Assembly (NCBI GenBank): GCA_002050465.1
Contig: MWYX01000021.1
Location: 1-36,239, forward strand
DNA length: 36,239 nucleotides
From: Chitinophagales bacterium 65-1
Lineage (GTDB): Bacteria; Bacteroidota; Bacteroidia; Chitinophagales; Chitinophagaceae
Reading direction: 5' to 3'
Shown: positions 1-8,668 of the stretch, one piece after another
How positions within the stretch are numbered: position 1 is the first letter of the stretch
How the letters are laid out: each line of letters opens with the position of its first letter
Made by a program: the position numbers and the translations under genes
The notes under the pieces: generated by a model
Told to the model about the DNA's origin: nothing
Databases searched by the model: none
The model's input: only the letters and a program-made list of their open reading frames with translations

Positions 1-224
1 ACCCTGCAGTGAGCGTAATCAACTTTGAATTCCAAAAAGACTTCGATAAAAATTTCTCCCTCCAGGTATTTAATTTTATAGGAAAAAAAGTTTTTGACCA
101 GAAAACGGTTACTCCAAGAATTAATATACCTCTTACCGATTTTTACCGCGGTGTTTACATTTACCAGCTACGGGACAGAAGCGGAAAGATCGTAGACTCC
201 GGCAAATTCCAGGTTATTAAATAA
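1..224 (+). CDS. C-terminal end of a T9SS-secreted protein (5' truncated)
   Basis: The frame is open to the left edge and codes only for the last ~74 residues of a larger protein. It begins with a PAVSV stretch, almost certainly the end of the YPNPA motif that opens type A T9SS C-terminal sorting domains (the Asn codon is cut by the window edge). The rest fits that domain: alternating beta strands, a VFNFIGKKVF strand, an RGVYIYQL strand and a short final strand ending in a lysine. In this family the domain directs export across the outer membrane and is removed or anchored at the surface. The function of the cargo cannot be told from this piece. The GTG at 9 is internal, not a start. An intergenic stretch of about 50 bases separates it from the grpE promoter. 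Confidence 0.8.
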   Translation, partial: PAVSVINFEFQKDFDKNFSLQVFNFIGKKVFDQKTVTPRINIPLTDFYRGVYIYQLRDRSGKIVDSGKFQVIK

Positions 225-276
225 TAAATAACTATTCCCTTATTTTAATTTGTGTCAAATTGTCTAATATTTCTTA

Positions 277-306
277 TTGGCAAAATGTTTGACTAACCTA
301 CCTTTG
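277..306 (+). promoter_or_regulatory. Bacteroidota-type promoter of grpE
   Basis: TACCTTTG at 299-306 is an exact match to the Bacteroidota -7 consensus TAnnTTTG. A TTG at 277-279 lies 19 bases upstream, a good place for the -33 element. Transcription would begin near 312, giving a leader of about 35 bases before the ATG at 349. The -33 TTG is also the first codon of the longest open frame, so that longer frame cannot be the real protein start. Confidence 0.7.
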
Positions 307-348
307 CCCGCCCCGATGAACCTTCTGACGGGCAACAAATTTTTAGAT

Positions 349-918
349 ATGGAAAAAAATAAAAAAGCAGGAAATAACGGCCAAAATAATGCTCCTGAAG
401 AAATAGATATTACCAATGAATCATTAAATGAAATTGATGGCAATGAGGAAACTGAAATATCTGAATCTGCCGGGGAAGCAATAAAACTTAAAAAAGAGCT
501 GGAAGAACAAAAGGATAAGTATGTAAGATTATTTGCGGAATTTGACAACTTTAAAAGGCGTAATGCAAAAGAAAGGATCGAATTGATGCAAACTGCCGGT
601 AAAGAAGTTATTACATCTATGCTGGATGTTTTAGATGATTGTGATAGGGCGGAAAAACAAATGAACATTAATAATCCGGAACAGATAATTGAAGGAGTGT
701 TACTCGTTTTTAATAAACTCAGATCCACCTTACAATCTAAAGGATTAAAAGCAATGGATAGTATCCACACAGATTTTGATGTACATAAACATGAAGCGAT
801 TGCGGAAGTACCTGTAGAAGATAAAAGTAAAAAAGGTAAAGTTATTGATGAGATTGTAAAGGGATATTATTTAAATGATAAACTCATTCGGTTTGCCAAG
901 GTAATTGTGGGGAAATAG
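349..918 (+). CDS. grpE: GrpE, nucleotide exchange factor for DnaK
   Basis: GrpE releases ADP from DnaK so that the chaperone can begin a new cycle. The 189-residue protein from the ATG at 349 has the family layout: an acidic, probably disordered N-terminus (rich in N, E and S), a long helix with the KYVRLFAEFDNFKRR signature, and a C-terminal beta domain with HEAIAEV and a final VIVGK. The open frame reaches back to a TTG at 277, but that TTG sits in the promoter -33 box and the added residues lie upstream of the predicted transcript start, so I chose 349. dnaJ follows on the same strand after a 115-base gap containing a hairpin. The pairing with dnaJ supports a heat-shock role; dnaK is not in the window. 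Confidence 0.95.
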   Translation: MEKNKKAGNNGQNNAPEEIDITNESLNEIDGNEETEISESAGEAIKLKKELEEQKDKYVRLFAEFDNFKRRNAKERIELMQTAGKEVITSMLDVLDDCDRAEKQMNINNPEQIIEGVLLVFNKLRSTLQSKGLKAMDSIHTDFDVHKHEAIAEVPVEDKSKKGKVIDEIVKGYYLNDKLIRFAKVIVGK

Positions 919-924
919 TCCTCC

Positions 925-945
925 AAACTCCTGAAGGGAGTTTTT
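925..945 (+). terminator. Hairpin with T-run between grpE and dnaJ
   Basis: AAACTCC (925-931) pairs with GGAGTTT (937-943) around a 5-base loop, and the second arm runs into five T's. It starts seven bases after the grpE stop. It looks like a modest Rho-independent terminator or attenuator that would reduce read-through into dnaJ. Confidence 0.55.
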
Positions 946-1013
946 GTATGCGAATATTATATGATAAAAATTAATAACTGTAACAATTCAAAGCAAATAA
1001 TTAAAACTTAAAT

Positions 1014-1033
1014 GCCCCTTTGGGGTTAGGGGT
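1014..1033 (+). promoter_or_regulatory. GC-rich hairpin covering the dnaJ ribosome entry region
   Basis: In an AT-rich leader, CCCC at 1015-1018 can pair with GGGG at 1022-1025 or with a second GGGG at 1029-1032. The second GGGG ends two bases before the dnaJ ATG. The two pairings exclude each other, and the longer one would occlude the start region. It may be a copy of a short intergenic repeat or a translational control element; the sequence alone does not decide. Confidence 0.35.
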
Positions 1034-2188
1034 ATGTCTTCAAAAAGAGATTTTTACGAAATATTAGGAGTAAGCAAAAATGCTTCGGCAGACGAAATAA
1101 AAAAAGCATACAGAAAGGTTGCTATGCAATTTCATCCTGACAGGAACCCCGGCGACAAACCCGCTGAAGAAAAATTTAAGGAAGCCGCAGAGGCTTATGA
1201 AGTATTAAGCGACCAGGATAAAAGAGTTCAATACGACAGATTTGGGCACAGCGCTTTTGCCGGCGGACGTGGTGGAGGATTTAGCGGTATGAATACCGAA
1301 GATATATTCAGCCAGTTTGGAGATATATTCGGAGATGACATGTTTGGTAATTTTTTTGGCGGTGGCGGAAGAAATCGAAGCGGAAGAAGCAAAGGTGTAA
1401 GAGGCAATAACCTGAGAATAAAAATTAAAGTAAACTTTGAAGAAATTGCGAAGGGAACAACTAAAACGGTTAAGGTAAAAAAATATGTTTCCTGCGGTAC
1501 CTGTAATGGCTCAGGTGCAAAGGATAAAAATAGTGTACAAACATGCGGCACATGTGGAGGTAACGGGCAGGTGAGAAGAGTACAAAATACTTTTTTGGGG
1601 CAAATGCAAACTGTTACTACCTGTCCGGCATGTAATGGCGAAGGAAATACAATAACTAATAAATGCACAGCATGTAAAGGTGAGGGAAGAGTATTTGGTG
1701 AGGAAACAGTTTCACTGGATATACCGGCAGGGGTACAGGATGGTATGCAGCTAAGCATGAGTGGTAAAGGTAATATTGGTGAACGTGGCGGATCAGCCGG
1801 TGATCTGATAATTTTAATTGAAGAAGAAGCCCATGAATATTTACAACGTGATGGACTGAACGTAGCTTTTGATCTCTATATTTCATTTCCTGATGCAGTT
1901 TTTGGAACGCAGGTGGAGGTGCCAACAATTGATGGGAGAGCCAAAATAAAAATTCCGGCCGGAACACAAAGCGGTAAAATATTCAGATTAAAAGGAAAGG
2001 GATTTCCGGGTATTAGCAGTTATGAAAAAGGTGATCAGCTTATTCATGTAAATGTGTGGACGCCACAGCACGTATCATCAGAAGAAAAACACATTTTGGA
2101 AAAGATGCAAAGCAGTGAAAATTTTCATCCCACTCCTGATAAAAATGAGAAATCCTTTTGGGAAAAAATAAGAGAAACTTTTAATTAA
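1034..2188 (+). CDS. dnaJ: DnaJ (Hsp40) co-chaperone
   Basis: DnaJ delivers unfolded substrates to DnaK and stimulates its ATPase. All parts of a type I DnaJ are present in 384 residues: a J domain (residues 5-70) with HPD at 34-36, a Gly/Phe-rich linker (about 75-115), four CxxCxGxG zinc repeats (Cys pairs at 154/157, 171/174, 197/200 and 211/214), then the two C-terminal substrate-binding beta domains with the usual DLYI, GIP-like and KGKGFPG segments. Length is normal. It lies downstream of grpE on the same strand but after a hairpin, so it may have partly independent expression. Its stop codon abuts, without a spare base, the stop of the convergent minus-strand von Willebrand A gene. Confidence 0.97.
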   Translation: MSSKRDFYEILGVSKNASADEIKKAYRKVAMQFHPDRNPGDKPAEEKFKEAAEAYEVLSDQDKRVQYDRFGHSAFAGGRGGGFSGMNTEDIFSQFGDIFGDDMFGNFFGGGGRNRSGRSKGVRGNNLRIKIKVNFEEIAKGTTKTVKVKKYVSCGTCNGSGAKDKNSVQTCGTCGGNGQVRRVQNTFLGQMQTVTTCPACNGEGNTITNKCTACKGEGRVFGEETVSLDIPAGVQDGMQLSMSGKGNIGERGGSAGDLIILIEEEAHEYLQRDGLNVAFDLYISFPDAVFGTQVEVPTIDGRAKIKIPAGTQSGKIFRLKGKGFPGISSYEKGDQLIHVNVWTPQHVSSEEKHILEKMQSSENFHPTPDKNEKSFWEKIRETFN

Positions 2189-3985
2189 TTATCTTCTCAG
2201 CTTTCTTTTAATCTTATTTGAATATAATTTATGTGCATTTTGCACGATTGTTATAAATTCATTTTGAAGATAATCGTTAATATCCCTTGATTCCTTAGCA
2301 ATTTTTTCTACTTCTTTCCATGAAACAGCTGAGGCATATTTTGACCCCTTTAACAAAAGGCCAAACATGGTAAGAGAAGAAGCAAATTTTAAATTACTGC
2401 CTATGCTTTTAAAATCTTTATAATTATTAACACAATTATATTCGATGTTTTTTTTACTGCTGTCTTCAGGTAACCTAAAATTAAGTTTTAAAGAAGCAAT
2501 ATCATTCTTTAATAACGGCGCTTGAGGAAACAAATTTTCTTCTGTAGGAATTATTTCAAATATGGCCGTAACCCCGCTAGCGGAACCAATTTCGCCACCT
2601 TCCAGTATATTGGAAGAATCTGACATTGCACTTCTTTTATTATCATACCCTATCAACCTGTATTCTTTTACCATTTCAGCATTGAACTTAACATTCATTG
2701 AAACATCGTTGGCAACAGTATATAATGTTTGCGTTAGCTCTTTTACCAAAATCTTTTCTCCCTCTCTAACGTCATCCAGATAAGCAAAGTTTCCATTTCC
2801 TCTTTTAGCCAGTGCCTCAATTTTTGAGTCTTTATAATTACCCATACCTACACCGAGACAGGTAAGATATATTCCCGATTGTTTCTCCTTAGCAATAAGT
2901 TCTTCTAATTCCTTCTCTGTATGCTGGCCCACATTAAAATCTCCGTCAGTAGCAAGAATAATCCTGTTATTTCCATCTTTTATAAAACTGCTTTTTGCAA
3001 GTTTATATGCTGAACGCAATGCAGCTTCGCCTGGAGTATCTCCTGCAGCATTTAACTCTTCAATGGCCTTAATTATTTTTTGTTTTTCATCTCCTCCGGT
3101 TGGGGGCAGCCAAACACCAATTGTTCCGCCATACGTTACAATAGATATAGTGTCTTTTTGCCTTAAAGTTTTAACAAGTGATTGAAAAGATGTTTTTAAA
3201 AGTGGCAACCTGTTAGGCATATCCATACTGCCAGATACATCTATTAAAAAAACGAAATTACCCGGTGGAGCAACTTCAAAATTTAATTTTCGTGCACTTA
3301 CATTAATAATCAAAAGCTGATTATTATTCCAGGGACAGGAGGTTAGCTGAGATTCTATATTGAATATTTTATTTTCAACAGGCTCTTTATAATTAAGATT
3401 AAAATAATTTAAAATTTCCTCAATCCTAACGGCATCCACAGGTACTGTGATTTTTTGGTTGATAAACCGCCTGATATTGGTATACGAGGCTTTATCTGAC
3501 CTGATAGAAAATTCGGTTACCGGAAATTTTTCTGCAATTACAAAATCATTTTCTGCCAGATTACTGTATGACTCATTTCCAAATAAATGCCTCTCACCAT
3601 TTTTTTCCATATCTCCCGAAATAGAAATAAGCCTTTGTTTTTGCAGATTTGTAGATGGAAAAAGCAATTTTAAATTTATCCGCTGGTACATATCTGCCTT
3701 AACACTTATAGATTTTGGCTCATACCCATCAGCTTTCAAAGTTAAAGAGTCATAATACTTTGAGGTAAGGATACCAAAGCCACCGTTTGTTCCGCTGGAA
3801 TAAAGTAACCTGCTGGAGTGCAGATATATCTTTACATTTTGCAACGGTTGATTTTTTTCATCCTTTACCTCACCTCTGATATAATATTGAGCATGCCCTA
3901 TCAAACACAGCAATAAAAAAAAAGGTGCAAGTAGTATTTTTTGCAAAGAGGTTTTATTAAATGTAATAGTAAAATTACACTTCAT
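2189..3985 (-). CDS. Secreted von Willebrand factor type A protein (YfbK-like) with N-terminal carboxypeptidase-regulatory-like domain
   Basis: The 598-residue protein has an N-terminal signal peptide (hydrophobic about 15-31, cleavage likely after HA), then a carboxypeptidase D regulatory-like beta domain (about 34-110), a YfbK-type N-terminal region with VTEFSIRSDKASYTN and a VRIEEILNYF helix, a VWA domain with an intact MIDAS (DVSGS at 249-253, Thr317, Asp347 in ATDGD), and a C-terminal DUF3520-like region. VWA domains with a complete MIDAS bind metal-dependent protein ligands; the ligand here is unknown. It starts 36 bases after the hpt stop on the same strand, so it may be the last gene of a glucosaminidase-hpt-VWA operon. 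The regulatory-like domain suggests a cell-envelope location. Confidence 0.85.
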   Translation of the reverse strand: MKCNFTITFNKTSLQKILLAPFFLLLCLIGHAQYYIRGEVKDEKNQPLQNVKIYLHSSRLLYSSGTNGGFGILTSKYYDSLTLKADGYEPKSISVKADMYQRINLKLLFPSTNLQKQRLISISGDMEKNGERHLFGNESYSNLAENDFVIAEKFPVTEFSIRSDKASYTNIRRFINQKITVPVDAVRIEEILNYFNLNYKEPVENKIFNIESQLTSCPWNNNQLLIINVSARKLNFEVAPPGNFVFLIDVSGSMDMPNRLPLLKTSFQSLVKTLRQKDTISIVTYGGTIGVWLPPTGGDEKQKIIKAIEELNAAGDTPGEAALRSAYKLAKSSFIKDGNNRIILATDGDFNVGQHTEKELEELIAKEKQSGIYLTCLGVGMGNYKDSKIEALAKRGNGNFAYLDDVREGEKILVKELTQTLYTVANDVSMNVKFNAEMVKEYRLIGYDNKRSAMSDSSNILEGGEIGSASGVTAIFEIIPTEENLFPQAPLLKNDIASLKLNFRLPEDSSKKNIEYNCVNNYKDFKSIGSNLKFASSLTMFGLLLKGSKYASAVSWKEVEKIAKESRDINDYLQNEFITIVQNAHKLYSNKIKRKLRR

Positions 3986-4021
3986 TCAAGATAAGGTATT
4001 AAAAGTAAATACGGCTTTGCA

Positions 4022-4555
4022 TTATACAAGCTGGTATATCTCTTTTATATTTCTTCCTAATCCATCATAATCTAAACCGTACCCTAATAAAAATTTATTT
4101 GGAACACTAAAGCCAAGGTAATCAATTTTAATTGGATGTATCATCGCATCGGGCTTATGTAAAAGTGCAGCTATTTTTAATGATGTGGGGTGATGATGAT
4201 ATATTTGTGGCAAAAATTTTGACAAGGTATTTCCGGTATCAACAATATCTTCCACTACTATTATTTCTCTGCCTACAAGATCAACATCCAATCCTATGGC
4301 TGTAATTACCTGCCCGGATGATTTTATTCCTTTATAAGAAGCAAGTTTAATAAAACATATTTCTGCTTCTATATTTATCTCTTTAAAAAGATCGGCAGCA
4401 AACATAAACGAGCCATTGAGTATGGCTATAAACAGGGGTTTTTTACCTTTATAGTCTTTATTGATCTCAGCAGCAACTCTTTTTACTTCTTCATTGATTT
4501 TATCAGCGGAGATATAGGGTTTAAAATGTTTATCATGAACTTTTATAAGTTCCAT
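4022..4555 (-). CDS. hpt: Hypoxanthine phosphoribosyltransferase
   Basis: This purine-salvage enzyme joins hypoxanthine or guanine to PRPP, forming IMP or GMP in the cytoplasm. The 177-residue protein is of normal length and has the PRPP-binding signature VVEDIVDTGNTL at 100-111, an upstream LNGSFMFAADL flexible-loop segment (about 46-56), and the C-terminal DYLGFSVPN and GYGLDYDGLGRN segments typical of bacterial Hpt. Its ATG is three bases after the stop of the upstream glucosaminidase gene, so the two are probably cotranscribed. I see no functional link between them. Confidence 0.95.
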   Translation of the reverse strand: MELIKVHDKHFKPYISADKINEEVKRVAAEINKDYKGKKPLFIAILNGSFMFAADLFKEINIEAEICFIKLASYKGIKSSGQVITAIGLDVDLVGREIIVVEDIVDTGNTLSKFLPQIYHHHPTSLKIAALLHKPDAMIHPIKIDYLGFSVPNKFLLGYGLDYDGLGRNIKEIYQLV

Positions 4556-4558
4556 ACA

Positions 4559-5710
4559 TTATTTTGAGATGATGAGCTGCTGACCAATTTTTAAATTATC
4601 ATCCGTTAAGTTATTCCATTCTTTTAATTGCGCAACGGTAACGCCATATTTTTTTGATATGGTAAACAGCCCTTCTTTTGGTTGCACTGTATAGGTATCC
4701 TGCGTTGTAATTGCGGCAGGTTTTGCTATAACCGGCTCTCCGCTTACATCTGGCTTTAATTTTAATTTACTTCCTGCATAAATTTTCTTATCTGCCTTTA
4801 AATTATTGTATTCATAAATGCTTTGCAGACGAATACCATTTTTTTGAGCAACATCATAAATGCTTTCATTATTTTGAACTATATAAAAATCTTTGTTGCC
4901 TTCTTTTGATTTTTTTTCCAGAAATATATACTGATCAGCCTGCAATAATCCATCGTTTTCCAGATCATTATATTCTAAAAGTTTATTAAGGTTGATATTA
5001 TTTTCAGTGGCAATTGCCAGTAATGATCTGCCTTGTGTTTCATAAATGGCTTTACTTCCATTGATATCAATTTTTTCCTTAACGGTATAAGCCACATTTA
5101 TAGGTTGAATAGTTGAAGAACCCTTGCCTTTAACGATCTCGGCAAAAGCTTTTTCTTCGGGATCAGATTGATATTTTGATGCATCAAAGAACGGAATATC
5201 ATTAACGGCCAGCATTGTATATTGATGAAGATTATTTTCTTCAATATGTTTAATAAGCATGTCCGGATACCTTGGATTAGTTGCATATCCGGCTTTTTTT
5301 AAACCATATGCCCATGCTTTATAATCTTTGGGATCAAGTTTAAATAAAAAGCCATATCTCTGATTACCCCGTAGATAATTTGAATGATCTCTATATGAAC
5401 CCTCAGCATCTTTGTATGTACGGAAACACTCACCAATAGCATCATCATCGTGGCTTACACCTCCAGCCGTCCAACTGCTTTTGCATTTGATCCCGAAATG
5501 ATTATTGGATTTTTTCACGAGATCACTGTTGCCGCTTTCGGTTTCCAGAATGCCCTGTGCAAGTGTAATTGCAGCCGGTACTCCCATGCGTTTCATTTCA
5601 CGGATGGCAAAATCTTTATAGGTTTGAATGTATTGTTCTTTGGAGATTTTTTGAGATAAACAAATGCTGAAAAAATAAGTTGCAACAATACTCAAAATTG
5701 ATTTTTTCAT
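4559..5710 (-). CDS. Secreted peptidoglycan glucosaminidase with LysM repeats
   Basis: The 383-residue protein begins with a signal peptide (MKKSILSIVATYFFSICLSQ), followed by a FlgJ-like GH73 glucosaminidase domain (about 24-165). The segment AQGILETESG at 51-60 supplies the candidate catalytic glutamates, and NNHFGIKC, FRTYKDAEGSYRDHSNYL and the YATNPRYPD stretch match the fold. The remainder carries three LysM-like repeats; the last two (from about residue 268 and at the C-terminal end) are clear, the first is degenerate. It should bind and cleave peptidoglycan in the periplasm, for example in daughter-cell separation. It is the first gene of a likely operon with hpt. No -7 consensus was found in the 106 bases upstream. 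Confidence 0.92.
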   Translation of the reverse strand: MKKSILSIVATYFFSICLSQKISKEQYIQTYKDFAIREMKRMGVPAAITLAQGILETESGNSDLVKKSNNHFGIKCKSSWTAGGVSHDDDAIGECFRTYKDAEGSYRDHSNYLRGNQRYGFLFKLDPKDYKAWAYGLKKAGYATNPRYPDMLIKHIEENNLHQYTMLAVNDIPFFDASKYQSDPEEKAFAEIVKGKGSSTIQPINVAYTVKEKIDINGSKAIYETQGRSLLAIATENNINLNKLLEYNDLENDGLLQADQYIFLEKKSKEGNKDFYIVQNNESIYDVAQKNGIRLQSIYEYNNLKADKKIYAGSKLKLKPDVSGEPVIAKPAAITTQDTYTVQPKEGLFTISKKYGVTVAQLKEWNNLTDDNLKIGQQLIISK

Positions 5711-5816
5711 AATATGCCGGATAGGATTTGGTTATGAACTATTAACGCTGAAACCTGATAGTTAATTATATATTACTTAAATTATTTAATCTGCTGAACT
5801 GTTAAACTCAATTCTA

Positions 5817-6455
5817 TTACAGTTTTCGTATTAATAACAGGCCATCTCTAACGGTGAGCATTACCTGCTCCACTCTTTTATCATTAGCTACATGTATATT
5901 AAATTCATGAATTGCTTTGGCATTTTTGCCTTTAATAGTTTCCTGTAATACTTCCCCGTGGAATAATACATTATCCGCTATTATTAATCCGTTTTGTTTT
6001 ATGGAAGGCAAAGTTAATTCGTAATATTCAATATAACCTACTTTATCAGCATCAATAAAAACTATGTCCCATTCTTCATTTAATGTTGGAATAAGTTCTG
6101 ATGCATTGGCGACATGTAAAACTATTTTATTATTATATAAAGATTTGCTAAAAAAATCTCGTGCAGTTTTTGCATCTTCTTCTCTTAATTCAACCGTATG
6201 AAGTACGCCATCCTCCTGTAAACCTTTTGCAAGACATAATGCACTGTAGCCCGTAAATGTTCCAATCTCTAAGATTTTTCTTGGATGTAATAAGCAGCTT
6301 ATTGTTTCTAATATTTTCCCTTGCACATGACCGCTTAGCATTTGCGCCTGCGGATGATTGGTTGTATACTCCGCAATTTCCAATAGTAATTTATCTTCCG
6401 TTGAAGAAAATTTTTTTGCGTACACTTCAGCCTTTTTATTGATTAGCTCCGTCAT
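5817..6455 (-). CDS. SAM-dependent O-methyltransferase (caffeoyl-CoA OMT-like)
   Basis: This is a cytoplasmic class I methyltransferase of the metal-dependent O-methyltransferase family 3. In 212 residues it shows the SAM-binding motif ILEIGTFTGYSAL (61-73), an acidic residue in the VELREED segment for the ribose, FIDADK at 133-138 and ADN at 160-162, the last two being the usual metal ligands. The substrate is unknown; bacterial members act on catechol-like or other hydroxylated small molecules. Its start lies inside the last 20 bases of the upstream symporter gene, so the two are translationally coupled in one operon, but the symporter's substrate is not known either. Confidence 0.9.
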   Translation of the reverse strand: MTELINKKAEVYAKKFSSTEDKLLLEIAEYTTNHPQAQMLSGHVQGKILETISCLLHPRKILEIGTFTGYSALCLAKGLQEDGVLHTVELREEDAKTARDFFSKSLYNNKIVLHVANASELIPTLNEEWDIVFIDADKVGYIEYYELTLPSIKQNGLIIADNVLFHGEVLQETIKGKNAKAIHEFNIHVANDKRVEQVMLTVRDGLLLIRKL

Positions 6456-8022
6456 GCAATATGGTCTTTACTTCGGGTTCAACAACAACAGGTTTTGATA
6501 TAAGATACAAGCCTATAAAAGTAAGTATCCCGTTAATTAAAATCAATTCATTGCCAACTTTATATCCGTTAAATATAGCTTTGGAAATATTTTCTAATCC
6601 TAATGAAACATATAACTTCTTTTCATACCATTCCGGGCTGCTTAATATATCTATTCCTAAAGCTAATAGTGGGGCAATAATACAAACCGTCCATATATAC
6701 TTTTGATTCAATAACCGATTAGTTAATATACCAAAAGCGAAAAGCCCTAATAACGGACCATATGTTATACCCGCAAATTTTAAAATAAAATCAATAATCA
6801 ATTTATCATTAATGGCTTTAAAAATCAACACCATAATAAAAAATATAATGGCAAAACTAAAATGAACAGTTAGTCTGGTACGGCGTTTTTGCTTTTCTAA
6901 AGCATCATTCTTTATTGATTCTTTGCTTATAGATGTGGGTATTTCCGATTTTTTCATTCCCAGGATATCTATGCAAAAGCAGGAAGTTAACGAGGTTATG
7001 GCACCATCAACACTTGGAAACAAAGCTGAAATAATAGCGATGATAAAAATAATTCCTATCACGCCGGTAAATTCATTGCTTAATGCAATAGTGGGGAATA
7101 AATCATCCGGGGCAGTTGTTATACCATTTGCATTAGCATATAAATAAAGTACGCCGCCTAATACAAGAAATAAAAAATTTACCACAGTCATTATCCCGGT
7201 AAAGGTCATCATGTTTTTTTGAGAATCTTTTAAATTCCTAACGCTTATGTTTTTCTGCATCATTTCCTGATCCAAACCCGTCATAGCAATGGCTATGAAC
7301 ATACCACCAACAATATGTTTTACTGCGAAAGAACCTGCCTTTACATCCCAATTAAATACCTGGGTATAACCTTTTTCCTGCATCATTGAAAAAGCACCAC
7401 CAAAATCAGTTCCCAAGGCATTTATTATTACTATGATACACACTATAAGTCCTACGAGCATTCCGGTAGTTTGTAGCGTATCAGTATAGATAATGGTTTT
7501 TACGCCCCCTTCAAACGTATATAATAAAATCATTATCAAAATAACAAGTGTGGTAGCTATAAATGGGATGCCCAGCCTATCTAATATAAATAACTGGAGT
7601 ACATTTATTACAAGATACAGCCTTGCGGTAGCACCAACCGTACGGGATAATATAAAGAAAAAAGCACCTGCTTTATGGGCATTTATTCCAAAGCGTTTTT
7701 CCAGGTAGGTGTAAATACTTGTCAGATTCATTCGATAATACAGGGGTAGTAATACAAAAGCGATTACTATATATCCGATGATATAACCAAGTACAATCTG
7801 GAAATAAAAAAAATTGCTGGTACCAACGCTACCGGGAACACTTACAAAGGTTACCCCGCTTAATGAGGTGCCTATCATACCAAAAGCCACTAACATCCAG
7901 TTAGAGTTTTTATTACCAATAAAAAAAGAGTCGTTATTGGAATTTCGGGAAGTGAAATAGGCAACAATTAGTAACAGAAGAAAATACCCAATAACAAAAG
8001 AGAATAAAACTAATGGAGACAT
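6436..8022 (-). CDS. Sodium:solute symporter (SSS family)
   Basis: A 528-residue inner-membrane protein with about 13 hydrophobic segments. The SSS-family features are clear: the N-terminal FFIGNKNSNWMLVAFGMIGTSLSG region around TM2, the RTVGATARLYLVINV helix, LYTFEGGVKTIIYTDTLQ, and GLDQEMMQKNIS in the central loop. It should couple sodium entry to uptake of a small solute; sugars, amino acids and carboxylates are all possible and I cannot choose. Divergent to the LOG gene across 87 bases in which I find no convincing -7 box. The downstream O-methyltransferase gene overlaps its 3' end. Confidence 0.92.
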   Translation of the reverse strand: MSPLVLFSFVIGYFLLLLIVAYFTSRNSNNDSFFIGNKNSNWMLVAFGMIGTSLSGVTFVSVPGSVGTSNFFYFQIVLGYIIGYIVIAFVLLPLYYRMNLTSIYTYLEKRFGINAHKAGAFFFILSRTVGATARLYLVINVLQLFILDRLGIPFIATTLVILIMILLYTFEGGVKTIIYTDTLQTTGMLVGLIVCIIVIINALGTDFGGAFSMMQEKGYTQVFNWDVKAGSFAVKHIVGGMFIAIAMTGLDQEMMQKNISVRNLKDSQKNMMTFTGIMTVVNFLFLVLGGVLYLYANANGITTAPDDLFPTIALSNEFTGVIGIIFIIAIISALFPSVDGAITSLTSCFCIDILGMKKSEIPTSISKESIKNDALEKQKRRTRLTVHFSFAIIFFIMVLIFKAINDKLIIDFILKFAGITYGPLLGLFAFGILTNRLLNQKYIWTVCIIAPLLALGIDILSSPEWYEKKLYVSLGLENISKAIFNGYKVGNELILINGILTFIGLYLISKPVVVEPEVKTILHDGANQ

Positions 8023-8109
8023 AGCAGTTGATTTCTTAATAAAAAAATAAAAAGGGAAATTAGGATTTCAGTTTTATTAATTTGAATTTTATTCAAGATA
8101 AATAAAAAT

Positions 8110-8646
8110 ATGTCAATTAAATCCTTAGCCGTTTTTTGCGGCTCTAAATCCGGCAATAATTCCCTATACGTTGAACATGCGAAACAGCTTGGCTATATTC
8201 TTGCAGAAAAAAAAATAACACTCGTTTATGGTGGAAGCACCAAAGGCATTATGGGAGCTGTTGCCAATGCAGCGCTGGAAAAAAAGGGTAAAGTAATTGG
8301 TGTAATGCCCAGGGTTTTGGTTGATTGGGAGCACCAGCATTTAGGTTTAACAGAATTACATGAGGTAGCAGATATGCATGTAAGAAAAGCATTATTGTAT
8401 GAAAAATGCGATGCAGCCCTTATTTTGCCCGGCGGCTATGGAACTTTGGATGAGTTTTTTGAAATGCTTACCTGGAACCAGTTGAGTATTCATGATAAAA
8501 AAATATTTGTATTGAACAGTGATGGATTTTATGATCACCTTATAGCACATATGAAAAAACTGGAGGAAGAAAAATTTTTATATGATACGGTAATGGAGAG
8601 AATGACGATAATTTGTGAGCCTTTGGAATTGGAATCATTATTATAA
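8110..8646 (+). CDS. LOG-family (TIGR00730) nucleotide 5'-monophosphate phosphoribohydrolase
   Basis: Members of this Rossmann-fold family cleave the N-glycosidic bond of nucleoside 5'-monophosphates, releasing a base and ribose 5-phosphate; some release cytokinins. In 178 residues the protein has the N-terminal VFCGS strand-loop (8-12), VYGGSTKGIMGAVANAAL (39-56), the conserved MHVRK (89-93) and the family signature PGGYGTLDE (107-115) followed by the LTWNQL helix. Length and motifs are typical of the short type. The substrate cannot be set by sequence. It is a single gene, convergent with the small outer-membrane-like gene after 22 bases with no obvious terminator. Confidence 0.93.
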   Translation: MSIKSLAVFCGSKSGNNSLYVEHAKQLGYILAEKKITLVYGGSTKGIMGAVANAALEKKGKVIGVMPRVLVDWEHQHLGLTELHEVADMHVRKALLYEKCDAALILPGGYGTLDEFFEMLTWNQLSIHDKKIFVLNSDGFYDHLIAHMKKLEEEKFLYDTVMERMTIICEPLELESLL

Positions 8647-8668
8647 ACTCCAAACTATCTCATATTCT

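Noticed and set aside
264-770. 168-codon open frame on the minus strand opposite grpE
   Set aside because: It lies antisense to a clear GrpE, has no recognisable domain, and is rich in Ser/Leu/Phe as expected from the complement of a Lys/Glu-rich gene.
1228-1758. 176-codon minus-strand frame opposite dnaJ
   Set aside because: Proline- and cysteine-rich shadow of the Gly/Cys-rich DnaJ regions; no start context or family.
8023-8109. Promoter TTAATTTG before the LOG gene
   Set aside because: It misses the consensus TA at the first positions and has no suitable -33 element, so I do not list it.
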